Shown here piece by piece: positions 1-9,240 of a stretch of DNA of 64,000 nt (position 1 is its first letter; each line of letters starts with the position of its first letter). Under the pieces are notes generated by a model. It did not search any database. It was given only the letters and a program-made list of their open reading frames with translations, and was not told the origin of the DNA. Position numbers and translations under genes: made by a program. Source of the stretch: JAGQPD01 sp020426865 (GTDB lineage Bacteria > Planctomycetota > Planctomycetia > Pirellulales > Pirellulaceae); contig JAWKTN010000003.1 of the NCBI GenBank assembly GCA_041399065.1, positions 248,001 through 312,000 of the forward strand, in the 5' to 3' direction.

Positions 1-2
1 TT

Positions 3-107
3 GGGCTAATCACTTTCGCGTTGGTATTTGCCGTGGCGGTTGGTCTGGCACTGGTGCGACACCCACAGGAAATTGCTCAGTCGCTGCATGAGATGCTGCG
101 CTTCTAA
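3..107 (+). CDS. C-terminal end of a putative membrane protein (partial)
   Basis: The frame starting at base 3 is open from the left edge to a TAA at 105-107 and encodes the last 34 residues of a protein. It begins with a hydrophobic run (LITFALVFAVAVGLALV) long enough for one membrane helix, followed by a short amphipathic tail. The rest of the gene lies outside the window, so no family can be named. It converges with the minus-strand WD40 gene a few bases later. The call rests only on the open frame and the hydrophobic segment. Confidence 0.4.
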   Translation, partial: GLITFALVFAVAVGLALVRHPQEIAQSLHEMLRF

Positions 108-114
108 CGCCGAC

Positions 115-1119
115 TCAATCCCATTGTGAAATGCGAACGTGACGGTCGTAGTGAACCGTCGCAATTCGTTGGGAGTCGCGTGACAAGTCCATATCGAGCA
201 CGGTATTTGGTAGTCCAAACCGGTGGAATTCGGTTTCCCCGTCGCCCTTCCAAAAGCAAAGATAACCACCACCACTGCCACCAATCCCACCGATCAAAAA
301 CCCTTGTGGATGCGCAACGACTCGCCACACAACCCCCTTCGTCGCATCCTTGGCAGTATGCGTCCGTACGGCCTTGCCGTCCTCGCAACCCAATACAACC
401 ACCAACGGTTCTTGGACAGCCCCAAACGGATTCGAGCCATTGTGGAGCCCGCCACAGACAAGTTCGTGGCGATCGTTGACGATTGTCATGGAGCGGACAC
501 CTCCGTATTCCGCCCCCTGTCCCGGGTTGGGAGTATACAACTGCTTTGCGTCATAGGTTGCAAGTTCGGCACCCGATTGCACATTCCATCGCTTGACGAC
601 GCCACGCAGGTCTCCTGAATAGAGCGTCTCCCCATCCCGCGAAAACAGCACGGAATACACGTGCCGGTCATGCCCCGCGCAGGTATGACGCAACTGACCA
701 GTCCCCGCATCCCAGATGCGCACGGCCTGATCATTTCCACCGGTAGCAATCCACTTTTCATCGGGGCTAACATCGAGCGACCGGATCCATCCTTGATGCG
801 CTTCGGTACTTCTGAGCGGCACCGGTGAATCCGCATACGCGTCCCATTCGATCAAGCGACCGTCGTATCCACCTGTCCAACACCGGGCAGGATTTACGCA
901 AAAGCCGATCGCTCGCACCCAGCTGTCGTGCCCTTTCATCGGCGTGAACGAACCCGCGTCACAATCGACACGCAATACGAGATTGTCCTGTCCGCACGCG
1001 AAGACGTACTTGCCGGTCGGATCGAAGCGGCAGGCGATCAGCGGGCTGGCGTCGTACTTGATTTCCTTTGCGACTTTGATCGCCGTCGGCTCGAGGACCG
1101 CCGCGGGTGTTTCACTCAT
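115..1119 (-). CDS. WD40 repeat protein
   Basis: This 334-residue protein is made of WD40 repeats, with recognisable blades such as GHDSWVRAIGF, WIATGGNDQAVRIWDAG and GHDRHVYSVLFSRDGETLYSG. It probably forms a beta-propeller used as a protein interaction platform. No signal peptide is visible, so a cytoplasmic location is likely. The ATG at 1119 has GGAG just upstream. It is the last gene of a same-strand set with a DUF1501 protein and a DUF1549/DUF1553 protein, a combination common in planctomycetes. Its ligand and precise role are unknown. Confidence 0.85.
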   Translation of the reverse strand: MSETPAAVLEPTAIKVAKEIKYDASPLIACRFDPTGKYVFACGQDNLVLRVDCDAGSFTPMKGHDSWVRAIGFCVNPARCWTGGYDGRLIEWDAYADSPVPLRSTEAHQGWIRSLDVSPDEKWIATGGNDQAVRIWDAGTGQLRHTCAGHDRHVYSVLFSRDGETLYSGDLRGVVKRWNVQSGAELATYDAKQLYTPNPGQGAEYGGVRSMTIVNDRHELVCGGLHNGSNPFGAVQEPLVVVLGCEDGKAVRTHTAKDATKGVVWRVVAHPQGFLIGGIGGSGGGYLCFWKGDGETEFHRFGLPNTVLDMDLSRDSQRIATVHYDRHVRISQWD

Positions 1120-1136
1120 CGCTCCACGCCTCGTTA

Positions 1137-2435
1137 CTATGCCAGTATTTCGTCAATAGCACCGCGGGAAGGATCGGCCATGGGAACGTCACGACCGCCG
1201 ATGCGAAAGTTCTCCGTGGAATCAATCCCAATGGCCCGCAAGTAGGTATGAAACAATTGGCCATGATCAACCTGGCCGTCGACCACTTCGGTTCCATGGT
1301 CGTTGGTTTTACCAAAGGCGCCGCCAACCTGAATACCGCATCCAGCCATGGCAATCGACCAGGCCTTGGACCAATGATCCCGCCCGTAATAGATATTGAT
1401 GTTCGGCGTTCGACCGAATTCGCTCATCACAATCACTAGCGTAGTTTCCAACAGACCGCGATCATCGAGGTCGCGAATCAATGCGGCAAACGACCGGTCG
1501 AACTCCCCAACCTGTTCGATATGAAAATCGAAGTTTTCGTTGTGGGTATCGTAGTTGCTGTGACTAACCTGAACACACATCGCTCCCTGCTCGAGCAAAC
1601 GCCGCGCCAAAAGGCAGTGGCGTCCCAGGTCGTATTCGCCGTATCGCTGGAGATCTTTTTCCGGTTCCTTTGTCACATCAAAAGCATCTCGACGTTGCAT
1701 CAGCCGCTGCGCTTGTTCGTAGCTTTGCATATAGGCATCGGTTTGTGCGGTGCGGCGACGTGCCAGGAAGTGTCTGCTGAGATGTCGCCGCAGCGTTTGC
1801 CGCATGCCGTCGGTCTCTTCAGTGACTCCGCCGCTCAAGCCGGTGTTCGACGGTGGGTTGCCATTGCCCAACACCACACTGGCAAACTGCGGACCGAGGT
1901 ACGCCGCGTCGGCCGATCGACCTCCCCCACCGCCGGGTGTGATTTGAATGTACCCCGGCAGATCGAGACCGTCCGCGTGCTGCGCCTTGGCGATAACCGC
2001 CCCCAATCGAGGATGCTCTTCCGCCGGAGTCTGCCGCCTACCTGTCATCATCAGGTATTGACCCTTGCCATGATCATCTTCGCTGGTGTTCACACCTCGC
2101 ACCAACAGCAGTTTGTCCATAATGGTCGCGATGTGCGGCATCAACTCCGAAACATGGACACCCGGCACGTTCGTCGGTATCGCACGAAACGGCCCACCGG
2201 TGGGCGTCCCTGGCTTGGGATCCCAACTTTCCAATTGACTCAGCCCTCCCGACATAAAGAAAATCAGCACGCGCTTGTGTTGCTGGGCGATGGCGTTGGC
2301 AATCGTTGGCGATGTCAACGCACCTAACCCGCCAGCGGCCAACGTTCCCGCCACCATTTGTCCAAGAAACTGGCGCCTGGCCAGTGCATGTTCCGCGGAA
2401 CGGCAAGCGTAACGGCATGAGTTCCCTTGCAACAT
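1137..2435 (-). CDS. DUF1501 domain protein with Tat-type signal
   Basis: This 432-residue protein belongs to the DUF1501 family, related to the alkaline phosphatase/sulfatase fold. The N-terminus carries a twin-arginine type leader (ARRQFLGQM, then an alanine/glycine-rich stretch to about residue 47), so Tat export of a folded protein is likely. Family-like segments are FFMSGGLSQLESWDPKPG near residue 60, LLVRGVNTSEDDHGKGQY near 110, and the C-terminal VIVMSEFGRTPNIN with RDHW. The ATG at 2435 is preceded by AAGGAG at good spacing. It lies between a WD40 gene and a DUF1549/DUF1553 gene on the same strand, the usual planctomycete pairing. Enzymatic activity is not established. Confidence 0.9.
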   Translation of the reverse strand: MLQGNSCRYACRSAEHALARRQFLGQMVAGTLAAGGLGALTSPTIANAIAQQHKRVLIFFMSGGLSQLESWDPKPGTPTGGPFRAIPTNVPGVHVSELMPHIATIMDKLLLVRGVNTSEDDHGKGQYLMMTGRRQTPAEEHPRLGAVIAKAQHADGLDLPGYIQITPGGGGGRSADAAYLGPQFASVVLGNGNPPSNTGLSGGVTEETDGMRQTLRRHLSRHFLARRRTAQTDAYMQSYEQAQRLMQRRDAFDVTKEPEKDLQRYGEYDLGRHCLLARRLLEQGAMCVQVSHSNYDTHNENFDFHIEQVGEFDRSFAALIRDLDDRGLLETTLVIVMSEFGRTPNINIYYGRDHWSKAWSIAMAGCGIQVGGAFGKTNDHGTEVVDGQVDHGQLFHTYLRAIGIDSTENFRIGGRDVPMADPSRGAIDEILA

Positions 2436-2468
2436 ATCCGTTGCTCCTTATAGAGGCAGTCTTCTCAA

Positions 2469-4925
2469 CTATCGACAGAAACGAAACTCGACCGACGTCA
2501 ACATACCCCATACTAGTTCGCGCGTTGCTTCGATCTTGCGATCCCCTCGTTGCGCGAGATACGCATCGATCATTGCGTGCTCCTCCGCCGAAGCGCGACG
2601 CGATAGGACACTGACAAACAACTCATCCGCAAAGGCCTCTGTGTTCTCCGCGTGCTGCAGCCGATCAGTTAGGTTATGATCGCGGGCGTTCAAGGCATTC
2701 AGGACTTGCCCTCCGTTTGCCAAGAACAGTGCCTGATCCGGTGACGCGTAGAAGTCGGTTTGTACCTGTCCGGCCGCGCCACCAAACAGCGTGGCGAATT
2801 GCTTAACGGTCCCCTCCATTCGCGAGGTAAGCATCCGCTGCTGGTCCCTCTGCAATGCCTCGTCGCGCTGCATTTGCGATGTCGGATCAAGATTCCGTGG
2901 TGCCGGGTGTCCCTTCAACCACTCGTCGACGACGGCCTGCTGTTCGAACTGCACCTGTCCTGTGGCCTGCCAGAAGCTCCACGCCAACTGCTCGGGCGTC
3001 AACGGACGTGGCCGCGCTACCGCTCCCGCGTCGCACCAAGCTCCCACTACTTTTTCATAGGCCTGTTCCAGTTCGCCTTCCTGCGAATCCGCCTTGCCCG
3101 CCAATTCGGTCAACTGCTGCAACTGTTCGACGAGTTCCCATTGCGATTTCGTCCACAACCTCATGGCCTTGGCATCGTCGCGACGGCGATCGCACTGCAA
3201 CCAATTCGCATAGGCGGCCGCTAGCGGCTGAAATGCGTCTCGCAGATGTTGTTGAGAATGTTCGAGATCAGCCACAAGGGCCACTCGCGTCTGCTCGGCA
3301 ATGTCGATTTGTTCCTTCAGCGAATTCCTCTTCTCGGCAATCGGCTGGAGTGCCTCGGTGAGCGTCGCCTGTTTTTTCTTGAGCGTCTCGAGGACGGCGG
3401 CAAGTTCATCGTCGCCTCCTAGTTGCTCCAAAGCGGTGGCAGCTTGCGTTGTGGCAGCCTCCACGGCCTGTAACTTCGGCTGTTGCTCGGCAAAGCCTTT
3501 TTCGAGAGGTTCCAATTCCGAACGCAACTTGCCAATCTCAGCGGATTTCTGTGCGGTCTTGGTACGGCTTTCCTGCACCGTCCGCATGGCTTTTTCGACA
3601 GCGTCTTCCGCGTCGACTAGGGCCGAGCGAGCCGTCTCCCATTGCGTGTCACAATCACTGGCCGCTGCCTCGAACTCTTCCAATTGCGACGCTAGCCGCG
3701 ACTTCGATTCCACAATATCCCCCTGATGATCAACAACATCTTGAAGGGGAGGGGGATCAATCGATCGCTGATATGCTGCGGTGCGAGTCACGACAGCGAG
3801 CAGTTCACGGACATCGTACTGCATCTCGCGGAACAGATTTGCGAGATAGCCCAAGACTTCTGGGTGCGCCACACGATTGTCGCTGTGATGCATGTCGATT
3901 GGATGGACCAGTCCGCTGCCACACAAGTGACTCCAAAATCGATTAACGGCATTCCGATCGAATGCCACATTGTCGACGGTCACGTGCGTGGCAAGTTCCA
4001 TCCGCAGACTGAAGGCCGGTACGGCTCGCGCGTCATCGGCGGGAGCCACGACGTACTCCTTTCCCAATTCGACGGTCGGTATCTCCACCGGCATCCCGCC
4101 AGGGACGTGCGCGATTGCCAGCACCTGTTCTTCGTGCGGCATGAATACCGATTTGTATTCCGGCACCCCCTCCGCTCGCTCTCCTACCAAAACCATGTCG
4201 CCGTTCTTCTTATCGGTGAACAGGTAGGTCCGCTGCGTCAGTGCCAGCAGTCCGTGATAGTCCCGCTGATAATAATCGTCAACCAAGGGATGGTCATGAC
4301 ACTGCGCACATTGCAGATCGCGTCCCAGAAACATCCGCCCGACGTCGCGAACAATCGCATGAGGGTCACACTGCCGGTCCAGCAAAAACTTGGCGCGTAC
4401 CCGCTCGTTGCCCGCCCCATCAGCCGCCAACAACTCACGCACCAGTTGATTGTACGGCTTGCGGCTGGCAAACGATTGAAACAGATACTCGAGCCACTGC
4501 TCGCGGCTGATGCCGTTATCCGACCTTCGTTCCATCAGCCAGACATCAAGCACATACGCCATGTTGCGTGAGAACTCGGGAGCCGCCAGCAGGCGGTCGA
4601 TCAGGGCAGTGCGTTTGTCGGTCGAAGGGTCACTGAGGAAGTCACGTACCTGTTGTGCCGTGGGAATCATCCCCCACAGATCAAGATGCACACGCCGAAC
4701 GAAATCTTCGTCGCTGCATCGAGATGCGCCCGGCCCAACTTGTGATTTCCGAAACAACGCATCGATGTTCGACGCCGCTGCGTTAATGTCCATGGAGGTC
4801 TGCGCTGCTGCAGTCGGCGGCATCGACAAACAACCGAGTGCCATGAACACGATAGCCACCGCGCGCACGTTGCAGCGACCAAAGTTCGAGACAGCAACCG
4901 GCGGCGGGGTAAGTGACACGTTCAT
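2469..4925 (-). CDS. DUF1549/DUF1553 (PSCyt2-PSD1) secreted protein with coiled-coil insertion
   Basis: This is a large planctomycete surface or periplasmic protein of about 818 residues. The ATG at 4925 is chosen over an upstream in-frame start because GGAG lies about 10 nt before it and a signal peptide follows (RAVAIVFMALGCL, cleavage near residue 40). Residues 45-230 match DUF1549 and contain CAQCH at about 206-210, a CXXCH haem-binding type motif. Residues about 300-388 start DUF1553 (NRFWSHLCGSGLVHP). A charged coiled-coil stretch of about 250 residues follows, and DUF1553 appears to resume at RPLTPEQLAW near residue 640. It sits 33 nt upstream of the DUF1501 gene, probably in one operon. 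Function is unknown; the haem motif suggests redox or electron transfer. Confidence 0.88.
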   Translation of the reverse strand: MNVSLTPPPVAVSNFGRCNVRAVAIVFMALGCLSMPPTAAAQTSMDINAAASNIDALFRKSQVGPGASRCSDEDFVRRVHLDLWGMIPTAQQVRDFLSDPSTDKRTALIDRLLAAPEFSRNMAYVLDVWLMERRSDNGISREQWLEYLFQSFASRKPYNQLVRELLAADGAGNERVRAKFLLDRQCDPHAIVRDVGRMFLGRDLQCAQCHDHPLVDDYYQRDYHGLLALTQRTYLFTDKKNGDMVLVGERAEGVPEYKSVFMPHEEQVLAIAHVPGGMPVEIPTVELGKEYVVAPADDARAVPAFSLRMELATHVTVDNVAFDRNAVNRFWSHLCGSGLVHPIDMHHSDNRVAHPEVLGYLANLFREMQYDVRELLAVVTRTAAYQRSIDPPPLQDVVDHQGDIVESKSRLASQLEEFEAAASDCDTQWETARSALVDAEDAVEKAMRTVQESRTKTAQKSAEIGKLRSELEPLEKGFAEQQPKLQAVEAATTQAATALEQLGGDDELAAVLETLKKKQATLTEALQPIAEKRNSLKEQIDIAEQTRVALVADLEHSQQHLRDAFQPLAAAYANWLQCDRRRDDAKAMRLWTKSQWELVEQLQQLTELAGKADSQEGELEQAYEKVVGAWCDAGAVARPRPLTPEQLAWSFWQATGQVQFEQQAVVDEWLKGHPAPRNLDPTSQMQRDEALQRDQQRMLTSRMEGTVKQFATLFGGAAGQVQTDFYASPDQALFLANGGQVLNALNARDHNLTDRLQHAENTEAFADELFVSVLSRRASAEEHAMIDAYLAQRGDRKIEATRELVWGMLTSVEFRFCR

Positions 4926-5071
4926 TCGTTCGCACTCCGTGTCAGGCAGGATACCAGGTCGCATAACTTGGCGCCGGGCAATGTCGGTCAACATATGCCA
5001 GGCACGGACAAAAGTCAAGAGAAACGCCGCATCTTGACCAGCTTCCCCAGCAATCCCGCTGGGCCCGCACA

Positions 5072-7081
5072 TCACTTTCGAGTTCGTAATTTTTCGGCCA
5101 CGGCCGTCGCCATCAGCGTTGCCGCGGCCGGAACACGCTGCAGTAGCGAGGCACTGGATTGGATCGTCCGGTCGGCCCGTTGACGAAAATCGTCGCGCCC
5201 CGTCGCCTGTGCCAGGTACAGCAGATTGAGTGCCGTCACCGCGTTGCCGCTCGGTATCGCTTCGTCGACATATCGCTTACTCCGCACAATCAATGTTTCG
5301 TGATCAGCCGTCGTAAAGTAATAGCCTCCTCGCTGTTCGTCACCAAACAGCGTCTCTTGTTGCTCCATCAGTTGCATGGCAGCTTGCAACCACTGCTTGT
5401 CGCCCGTGGCCTGATGGAGCGCCACAAGACCGTCACAAAGAAATGCATAGTCATCGAGATACGCGTTGAACCTTGGACCGTTGGCGCCGTCGCTGGCAAG
5501 CGGCAAGTGATAAAGTCGCTGCCTCTCGTCGCGGCAATGTTGCAACAAGAACCGGGCGGTTTCGGCGGCCAGTTCTGTATATTCAGGACGGTCCAGCAAC
5601 CGTCCCGCATCCGCCAGACCGCGTATCGCCAACCCGTTCCAGGAAGTCAGGACCTTCGTATCGGTGCCGGGGCGCACGCGGCGAACTCGAGCGTCAAGCA
5701 ACGACTGGCGAAGTGGTTCGAGTCGCGCCTGCAGCTCTGCCTGCGTCACTCCTTCGCGCTCGGCCAAGTCCCGCCATGACTTGGTAATTTGCGGTACAAA
5801 ATACTTCGCCTCAAAATTCGGCCGCTCGCTGCTGGCGTACACCCGCTCAAATAGTAATGCATCTTTGTCGCCCAAGATCGCTGTCCATTCCTCCCTCGTC
5901 CAGCGGTAGTACTTCCCCTCTTCATGTTCCGAATCGGCATCCAATGCGGCGTAGAACCCTCCCCCTTGGGCCGCCATCTCACGGCGCAAAAACCCGATCG
6001 TTTGCTCTACCACCCGAGCAAACTCGGGACGCTTCGTACGTGCGTACGCCTGGGCGTATAGACTTAAGAGTTGACCATTGTCGTACAACATCTTTTCGAA
6101 GTGGGGGATCCGCCAGAAACGATCGACCGAATAGCGATGAAAACCGCCTCCCAGGTGATCCCAAATGCCCCCCATCGCCATGCGGGTCAAGGTGACATCA
6201 AGCATGTCGGCGGCCTGTTTGTCGCGTTGGTTAGCCACCTGGTGGCTCAGGAAGGCTAAATTGGAAGGCTCCGGGAATTTAGGGCGAGCTCCATCGTTCG
6301 GGTCGTAGCCGAACCCACCGAATTGCTCGTCGAAGCTCTCCACCAACGCCCCGTGGACTCGCGGCAGCCAATCCGCGTCCAGCGGCTCGTCGCCAGCAGG
6401 TGGGTCCTGCATCTGATCTCCGACAGCATCCGTGACCCGATCGGCCGTCGCACGCACCTCTTTTTCCTGCGTCTTCCAGACATCCGCCAACTTCCGGAGA
6501 ATCGTGAGGAAACCCGTTGCCCCTCCCCGCATCCCATCGCGTGGCGGAAAGTAGGTGCCCCCAAAAAATGGCTTCGCGTCTGGCGTGAGAAACACCGACA
6601 ACGGCCATCCACCGCGGCGAGTCAACATTTGTACCGAGGTCATGTAGATGTCGTCAATATCCGGACGCTCCTCCCGATCCACCTTGATGCAGACGAAATG
6701 TTCGTTCATAAACGCCGCAATTTCGGCGTCTTCAAACGACTCATGCGCCATGACGTGACACCAATGACAACTTGAATATCCTATCGAGAGAAAGATGGGT
6801 TTGTTTTCACGTTTAGCCAACGCTAACGCTTCATCACCCCACGGATACCAATCCACGGGATTGCGCGCATGCTGCAGTAAATACGGACTACTGGCGGTGG
6901 CCAAGCGATTCGTATGCCCACCCGGCGGATCGTCTCCACCCGCAACATCATTGGCAGGAGACTGTGCCCGCGCCCAGCGAACGACATCGGCCTCCATCAG
7001 ACATGCCACGACCAGGAGGAGACCGACAAGGGCCGCGGAAAGTCGGCATTGCTGCCAATCGCGAGGTAGATTCATGAGCAT
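5072..7081 (-). CDS. DUF255 thioredoxin-domain protein (YyaL/SSP411 family)
   Basis: The protein has a thioredoxin-like N-terminal domain with a CHWC motif ([20 protein letters not shown]) and a long six-hairpin-like glycosidase-type remainder, as in the YyaL/SSP411 (spermatogenesis-associated 20) family. Length, about 669 residues, is normal for the family. The start at 7081 is preferred because GGAGG lies 8 nt upstream; the open frame extends to a GTG at 7132. After it comes a hydrophobic segment ([15 protein letters not shown]) that may be a signal peptide or anchor, so a periplasmic location is possible. The stop overlaps the open frame of the next gene. The reaction of this family is not known. 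Confidence 0.88.
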   Translation of the reverse strand: MLMNLPRDWQQCRLSAALVGLLLVVACLMEADVVRWARAQSPANDVAGGDDPPGGHTNRLATASSPYLLQHARNPVDWYPWGDEALALAKRENKPIFLSIGYSSCHWCHVMAHESFEDAEIAAFMNEHFVCIKVDREERPDIDDIYMTSVQMLTRRGGWPLSVFLTPDAKPFFGGTYFPPRDGMRGGATGFLTILRKLADVWKTQEKEVRATADRVTDAVGDQMQDPPAGDEPLDADWLPRVHGALVESFDEQFGGFGYDPNDGARPKFPEPSNLAFLSHQVANQRDKQAADMLDVTLTRMAMGGIWDHLGGGFHRYSVDRFWRIPHFEKMLYDNGQLLSLYAQAYARTKRPEFARVVEQTIGFLRREMAAQGGGFYAALDADSEHEEGKYYRWTREEWTAILGDKDALLFERVYASSERPNFEAKYFVPQITKSWRDLAEREGVTQAELQARLEPLRQSLLDARVRRVRPGTDTKVLTSWNGLAIRGLADAGRLLDRPEYTELAAETARFLLQHCRDERQRLYHLPLASDGANGPRFNAYLDDYAFLCDGLVALHQATGDKQWLQAAMQLMEQQETLFGDEQRGGYYFTTADHETLIVRSKRYVDEAIPSGNAVTALNLLYLAQATGRDDFRQRADRTIQSSASLLQRVPAAATLMATAVAEKLRTRK

Positions 7082-7162
7082 GAACAGGCCCTCCATCAGA
7101 ACAAGGAACACGCGTAACACCGTCGCAGTCACTATCGAGTATAGTTGATGCGTGGCGCGAAG

Positions 7163-7816
7163 TTACGGCAGGCCAATCAATTTGTGCGATTGGATACTCA
7201 ATCGCCAAACGGGATTGGCCAGGCAGTATTGCACGGCCAGTTCCGTGTTGGCGCGCACATCGCGACCGTCCATCGGTTGCAGGAAGAAATGCTGAAAGTT
7301 CCAGGTCTGCAATTCATCCAGGTCCAATCCAGGTTGTGGTACGACGATCTTCAGTTCGTTCCCTTGCCGCAATACGATTTCCGATCCGGCTTTGGGGCTG
7401 ACGCAAATCCAATCCAGCCCCGCTGGGGCAGGGAGCGTTCCATTGGTTTCCACGGCGACCGACAGGCCCTCGGCATGCAGGGCGTCAAGCAAGGGCGGAT
7501 CAAGTTGCAGCAACGGTTCGCCCCCGGTACAAACCACCCATCGCGGGACACCAGCGGTGTTGCCGGCATTCACGTGCGTGGCGGCCGCCCGTACGGCCTT
7601 GGCCAGCGACGCCGGATCATCAAACTGGCCCCCCCCCGGACCATCCGATCCCACAAAGTCAGTGTCACAAAACTGACACAACGCGCGCAGTCGGTCCTCC
7701 TCCCGACCACTCCACAAATTGCAGCCGGCAAAGCGACAGAAAACGGCCGAGCGCCCAGATTGGGCGCCCTCGCCTTGCAGTGTGTAATAGATTTCTTTTA
7801 CGTGGTAAGTTCGCAC
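7163..7816 (-). CDS. queE: 7-carboxy-7-deazaguanine synthase (QueE), radical SAM
   Basis: QueE converts 6-carboxy-tetrahydropterin to 7-carboxy-7-deazaguanine, a step to queuosine or other 7-deazaguanines, using an iron-sulfur cluster and S-adenosylmethionine. The 217-residue protein begins with the typical YYTLQGEGAQSGR segment. Its cluster cysteines are arranged as C-X14-C-X2-C (CNLW...ALCQFCDTDF), the variant spacing described for some QueE enzymes rather than the canonical CX3CX2C. The TGGEPLLQ motif near residue 115 is present. A GTG at 7816 is the likely start; the ribosome site is weak. It lies directly downstream of the FolK-PTPS fusion, which could supply or compete for pterin intermediates. 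Confidence 0.92.
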   Translation of the reverse strand: MRTYHVKEIYYTLQGEGAQSGRSAVFCRFAGCNLWSGREEDRLRALCQFCDTDFVGSDGPGGGQFDDPASLAKAVRAAATHVNAGNTAGVPRWVVCTGGEPLLQLDPPLLDALHAEGLSVAVETNGTLPAPAGLDWICVSPKAGSEIVLRQGNELKIVVPQPGLDLDELQTWNFQHFFLQPMDGRDVRANTELAVQYCLANPVWRLSIQSHKLIGLP

Positions 7817-7837
7817 AGTAGCACCGCTGGCGATTTG

Positions 7838-8827
7838 CTAATCAGTATAACTTGCCCAACTGCGTGGGGACTCCCACATCCGTACGGTCGCGGCCGGCAC
7901 GCCTTGCCGATGGCATTGATGAAACAACCACCGGGCGAGATTTTCGGTGGTCGGATTTGCATCGAGCAAGAATATTGGTTCGCCGTGGTCCCGCAGATAG
8001 CCGATGGCCGGATCGTCGTGACAGAGGATCATTCTGCCTCGCCAATTCTCACACACCCACGTATGCACTTGTTGCAATCGGCCCGCCAGCTTGCCAGCAC
8101 TGCCAACTACTTCAATCTGCACCCGACCATTGTGGCCATGCAAATGCCGACATTTTCCTGCGTATCGCAACAACCGGTGCCCATAAAAGAAATGGAATTC
8201 AAACAAGTCCTCCCGCCGTACAACCTGCTCGGCTGATGACAGTAGGCTTTGCCGCTGGCCAGGCAGCAGGCTTGGCGGCAGATCCGGCGGCAGGTCCGGC
8301 GGCAGGTTGAAGATCGCGCGGAGATCAACATCGTCGCGCGCCAGCAACGGGGGCGAGGACTTGCTGAGTTGTTCGGCCATGTCGGCCAGTGTCTGCCCTG
8401 TCACGGGGTGTCGGAACCCTGGTGCGAGTTCCGCCAGCGGCGCGCAAATAAACAAACGCTCGCAGATGTCTGGATCGGGAATGCTGAGGTGTTCGTTGGT
8501 CAGCCGCAACGTGAGGTCGCCATAAATCGCGATGTCGATGTCGATGGTGCGCGGCCCGTTTTTATTTTGGGGATCGCGCACTCTCGATAACTGTTGTTCC
8601 AATGGGCGCAACAGTCTGTCACGTAACTCAATGACGGTAAGGTTGGTTTCGATGTGAACTGCAACATTGAGAAAATCAGCCTGGTCGGGATAACCGAACG
8701 GCGGCGACTGCCATACTCTCGAGATACCTCGAACCGCACAGTATTCAACAAGATGCCGCACGGCCCGTTCCAGGTTCCGTTCGGGCTGGATGTTGGAACC
8801 CAGCAGCAAGTAGACCGAGTGCGTCAT
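7838..8827 (-). CDS. FolK (HPPK) fused to a 6-pyruvoyl-tetrahydropterin synthase/QueD-like domain
   Basis: Residues 1-155 are 6-hydroxymethyl-dihydropterin pyrophosphokinase (LLLGSNIQPERNLERAV; RTIDIDIAIYG with the catalytic aspartates; IPDPDICERLFICAPLAELAP). A proline-leucine linker with DLPP repeats spans about 175-190. Residues 205-329 are a PTPS/QueD-like fold with likely zinc ligands His217, His230 and His232 and the catalytic-type Cys226 (GKCRHLHGH), plus NPTTENLA and VRMWES. The usual Asp-His of the Cys-Asp-His triad (normally in a LDHRxLN context) appears as Arg262-Gly263 (NWRGRMIL), and the DF..LK segment before it is also missing. The first domain looks active. The second may be altered or inactive. 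The gene overlaps folB by 4 nt and precedes queE. Confidence 0.88.
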   Translation of the reverse strand: MTHSVYLLLGSNIQPERNLERAVRHLVEYCAVRGISRVWQSPPFGYPDQADFLNVAVHIETNLTVIELRDRLLRPLEQQLSRVRDPQNKNGPRTIDIDIAIYGDLTLRLTNEHLSIPDPDICERLFICAPLAELAPGFRHPVTGQTLADMAEQLSKSSPPLLARDDVDLRAIFNLPPDLPPDLPPSLLPGQRQSLLSSAEQVVRREDLFEFHFFYGHRLLRYAGKCRHLHGHNGRVQIEVVGSAGKLAGRLQQVHTWVCENWRGRMILCHDDPAIGYLRDHGEPIFLLDANPTTENLARWLFHQCHRQGVPAATVRMWESPRSWASYTD

Positions 8828-9195
8828 TGGCGCACCCCCGGCTCGCGCACTCGATCGATGGTTACTCCCACGGATCGAGCAAAGCGAACGGCCCCCGGTT
8901 TTTCCACCGATACCCGCACCGCTTCAACCCGTGGCGTTTGCAAGCAGATTGCCGCGATTTCCTCCGCCAACCTCTCGACCAAAAGGAACGATGAATGCTC
9001 CACCAACTGAATGACTTGCTTGGTCACTGTGCGATAATTCACCGTATGCTCGATGTCGTCCGATTGCCCCGCCGTGCGAGTATCCGTGGTCATCTTGATA
9101 TTGATGAGCACATCCTGCCGATTGATGCGCTCGTCGTCATTGGTTCCGATAATCGTCCGCAGCAGCAAGTCTTTGATTTCTACGATGTCTCCCAT
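8824..9195 (-). CDS. folB: Dihydroneopterin aldolase (FolB)
   Basis: FolB cleaves 7,8-dihydroneopterin to 6-hydroxymethyl-dihydropterin and glycolaldehyde in folate synthesis. The 123-residue product has family features: LLLRTIIGTNDDER at the N-terminus, the DDIEHTVNYRTV segment with the conserved tyrosine, FLLVERLAEEIA, and VSVEKPGAVRFA with the conserved lysine. Length is typical. GGAGGG lies 9 nt before the ATG at 9195. Its last bases overlap the start of the FolK-PTPS gene (ATGA type overlap), which indicates coupled translation of consecutive pathway steps. Confidence 0.92.
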   Translation of the reverse strand: MGDIVEIKDLLLRTIIGTNDDERINRQDVLINIKMTTDTRTAGQSDDIEHTVNYRTVTKQVIQLVEHSSFLLVERLAEEIAAICLQTPRVEAVRVSVEKPGAVRFARSVGVTIDRVREPGVRQ

Positions 9196-9240
9196 CTATT
9201 GAAGCCCTCCACGACCATCGTTACATGGCTATCGAATTTG

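Noticed and set aside
7145..8236. A 363-codon plus-strand frame across queE and the FolK-PTPS gene
   Set aside because: Both minus-strand genes are clear from motifs, and the plus-strand frame has no motif or plausible start context.
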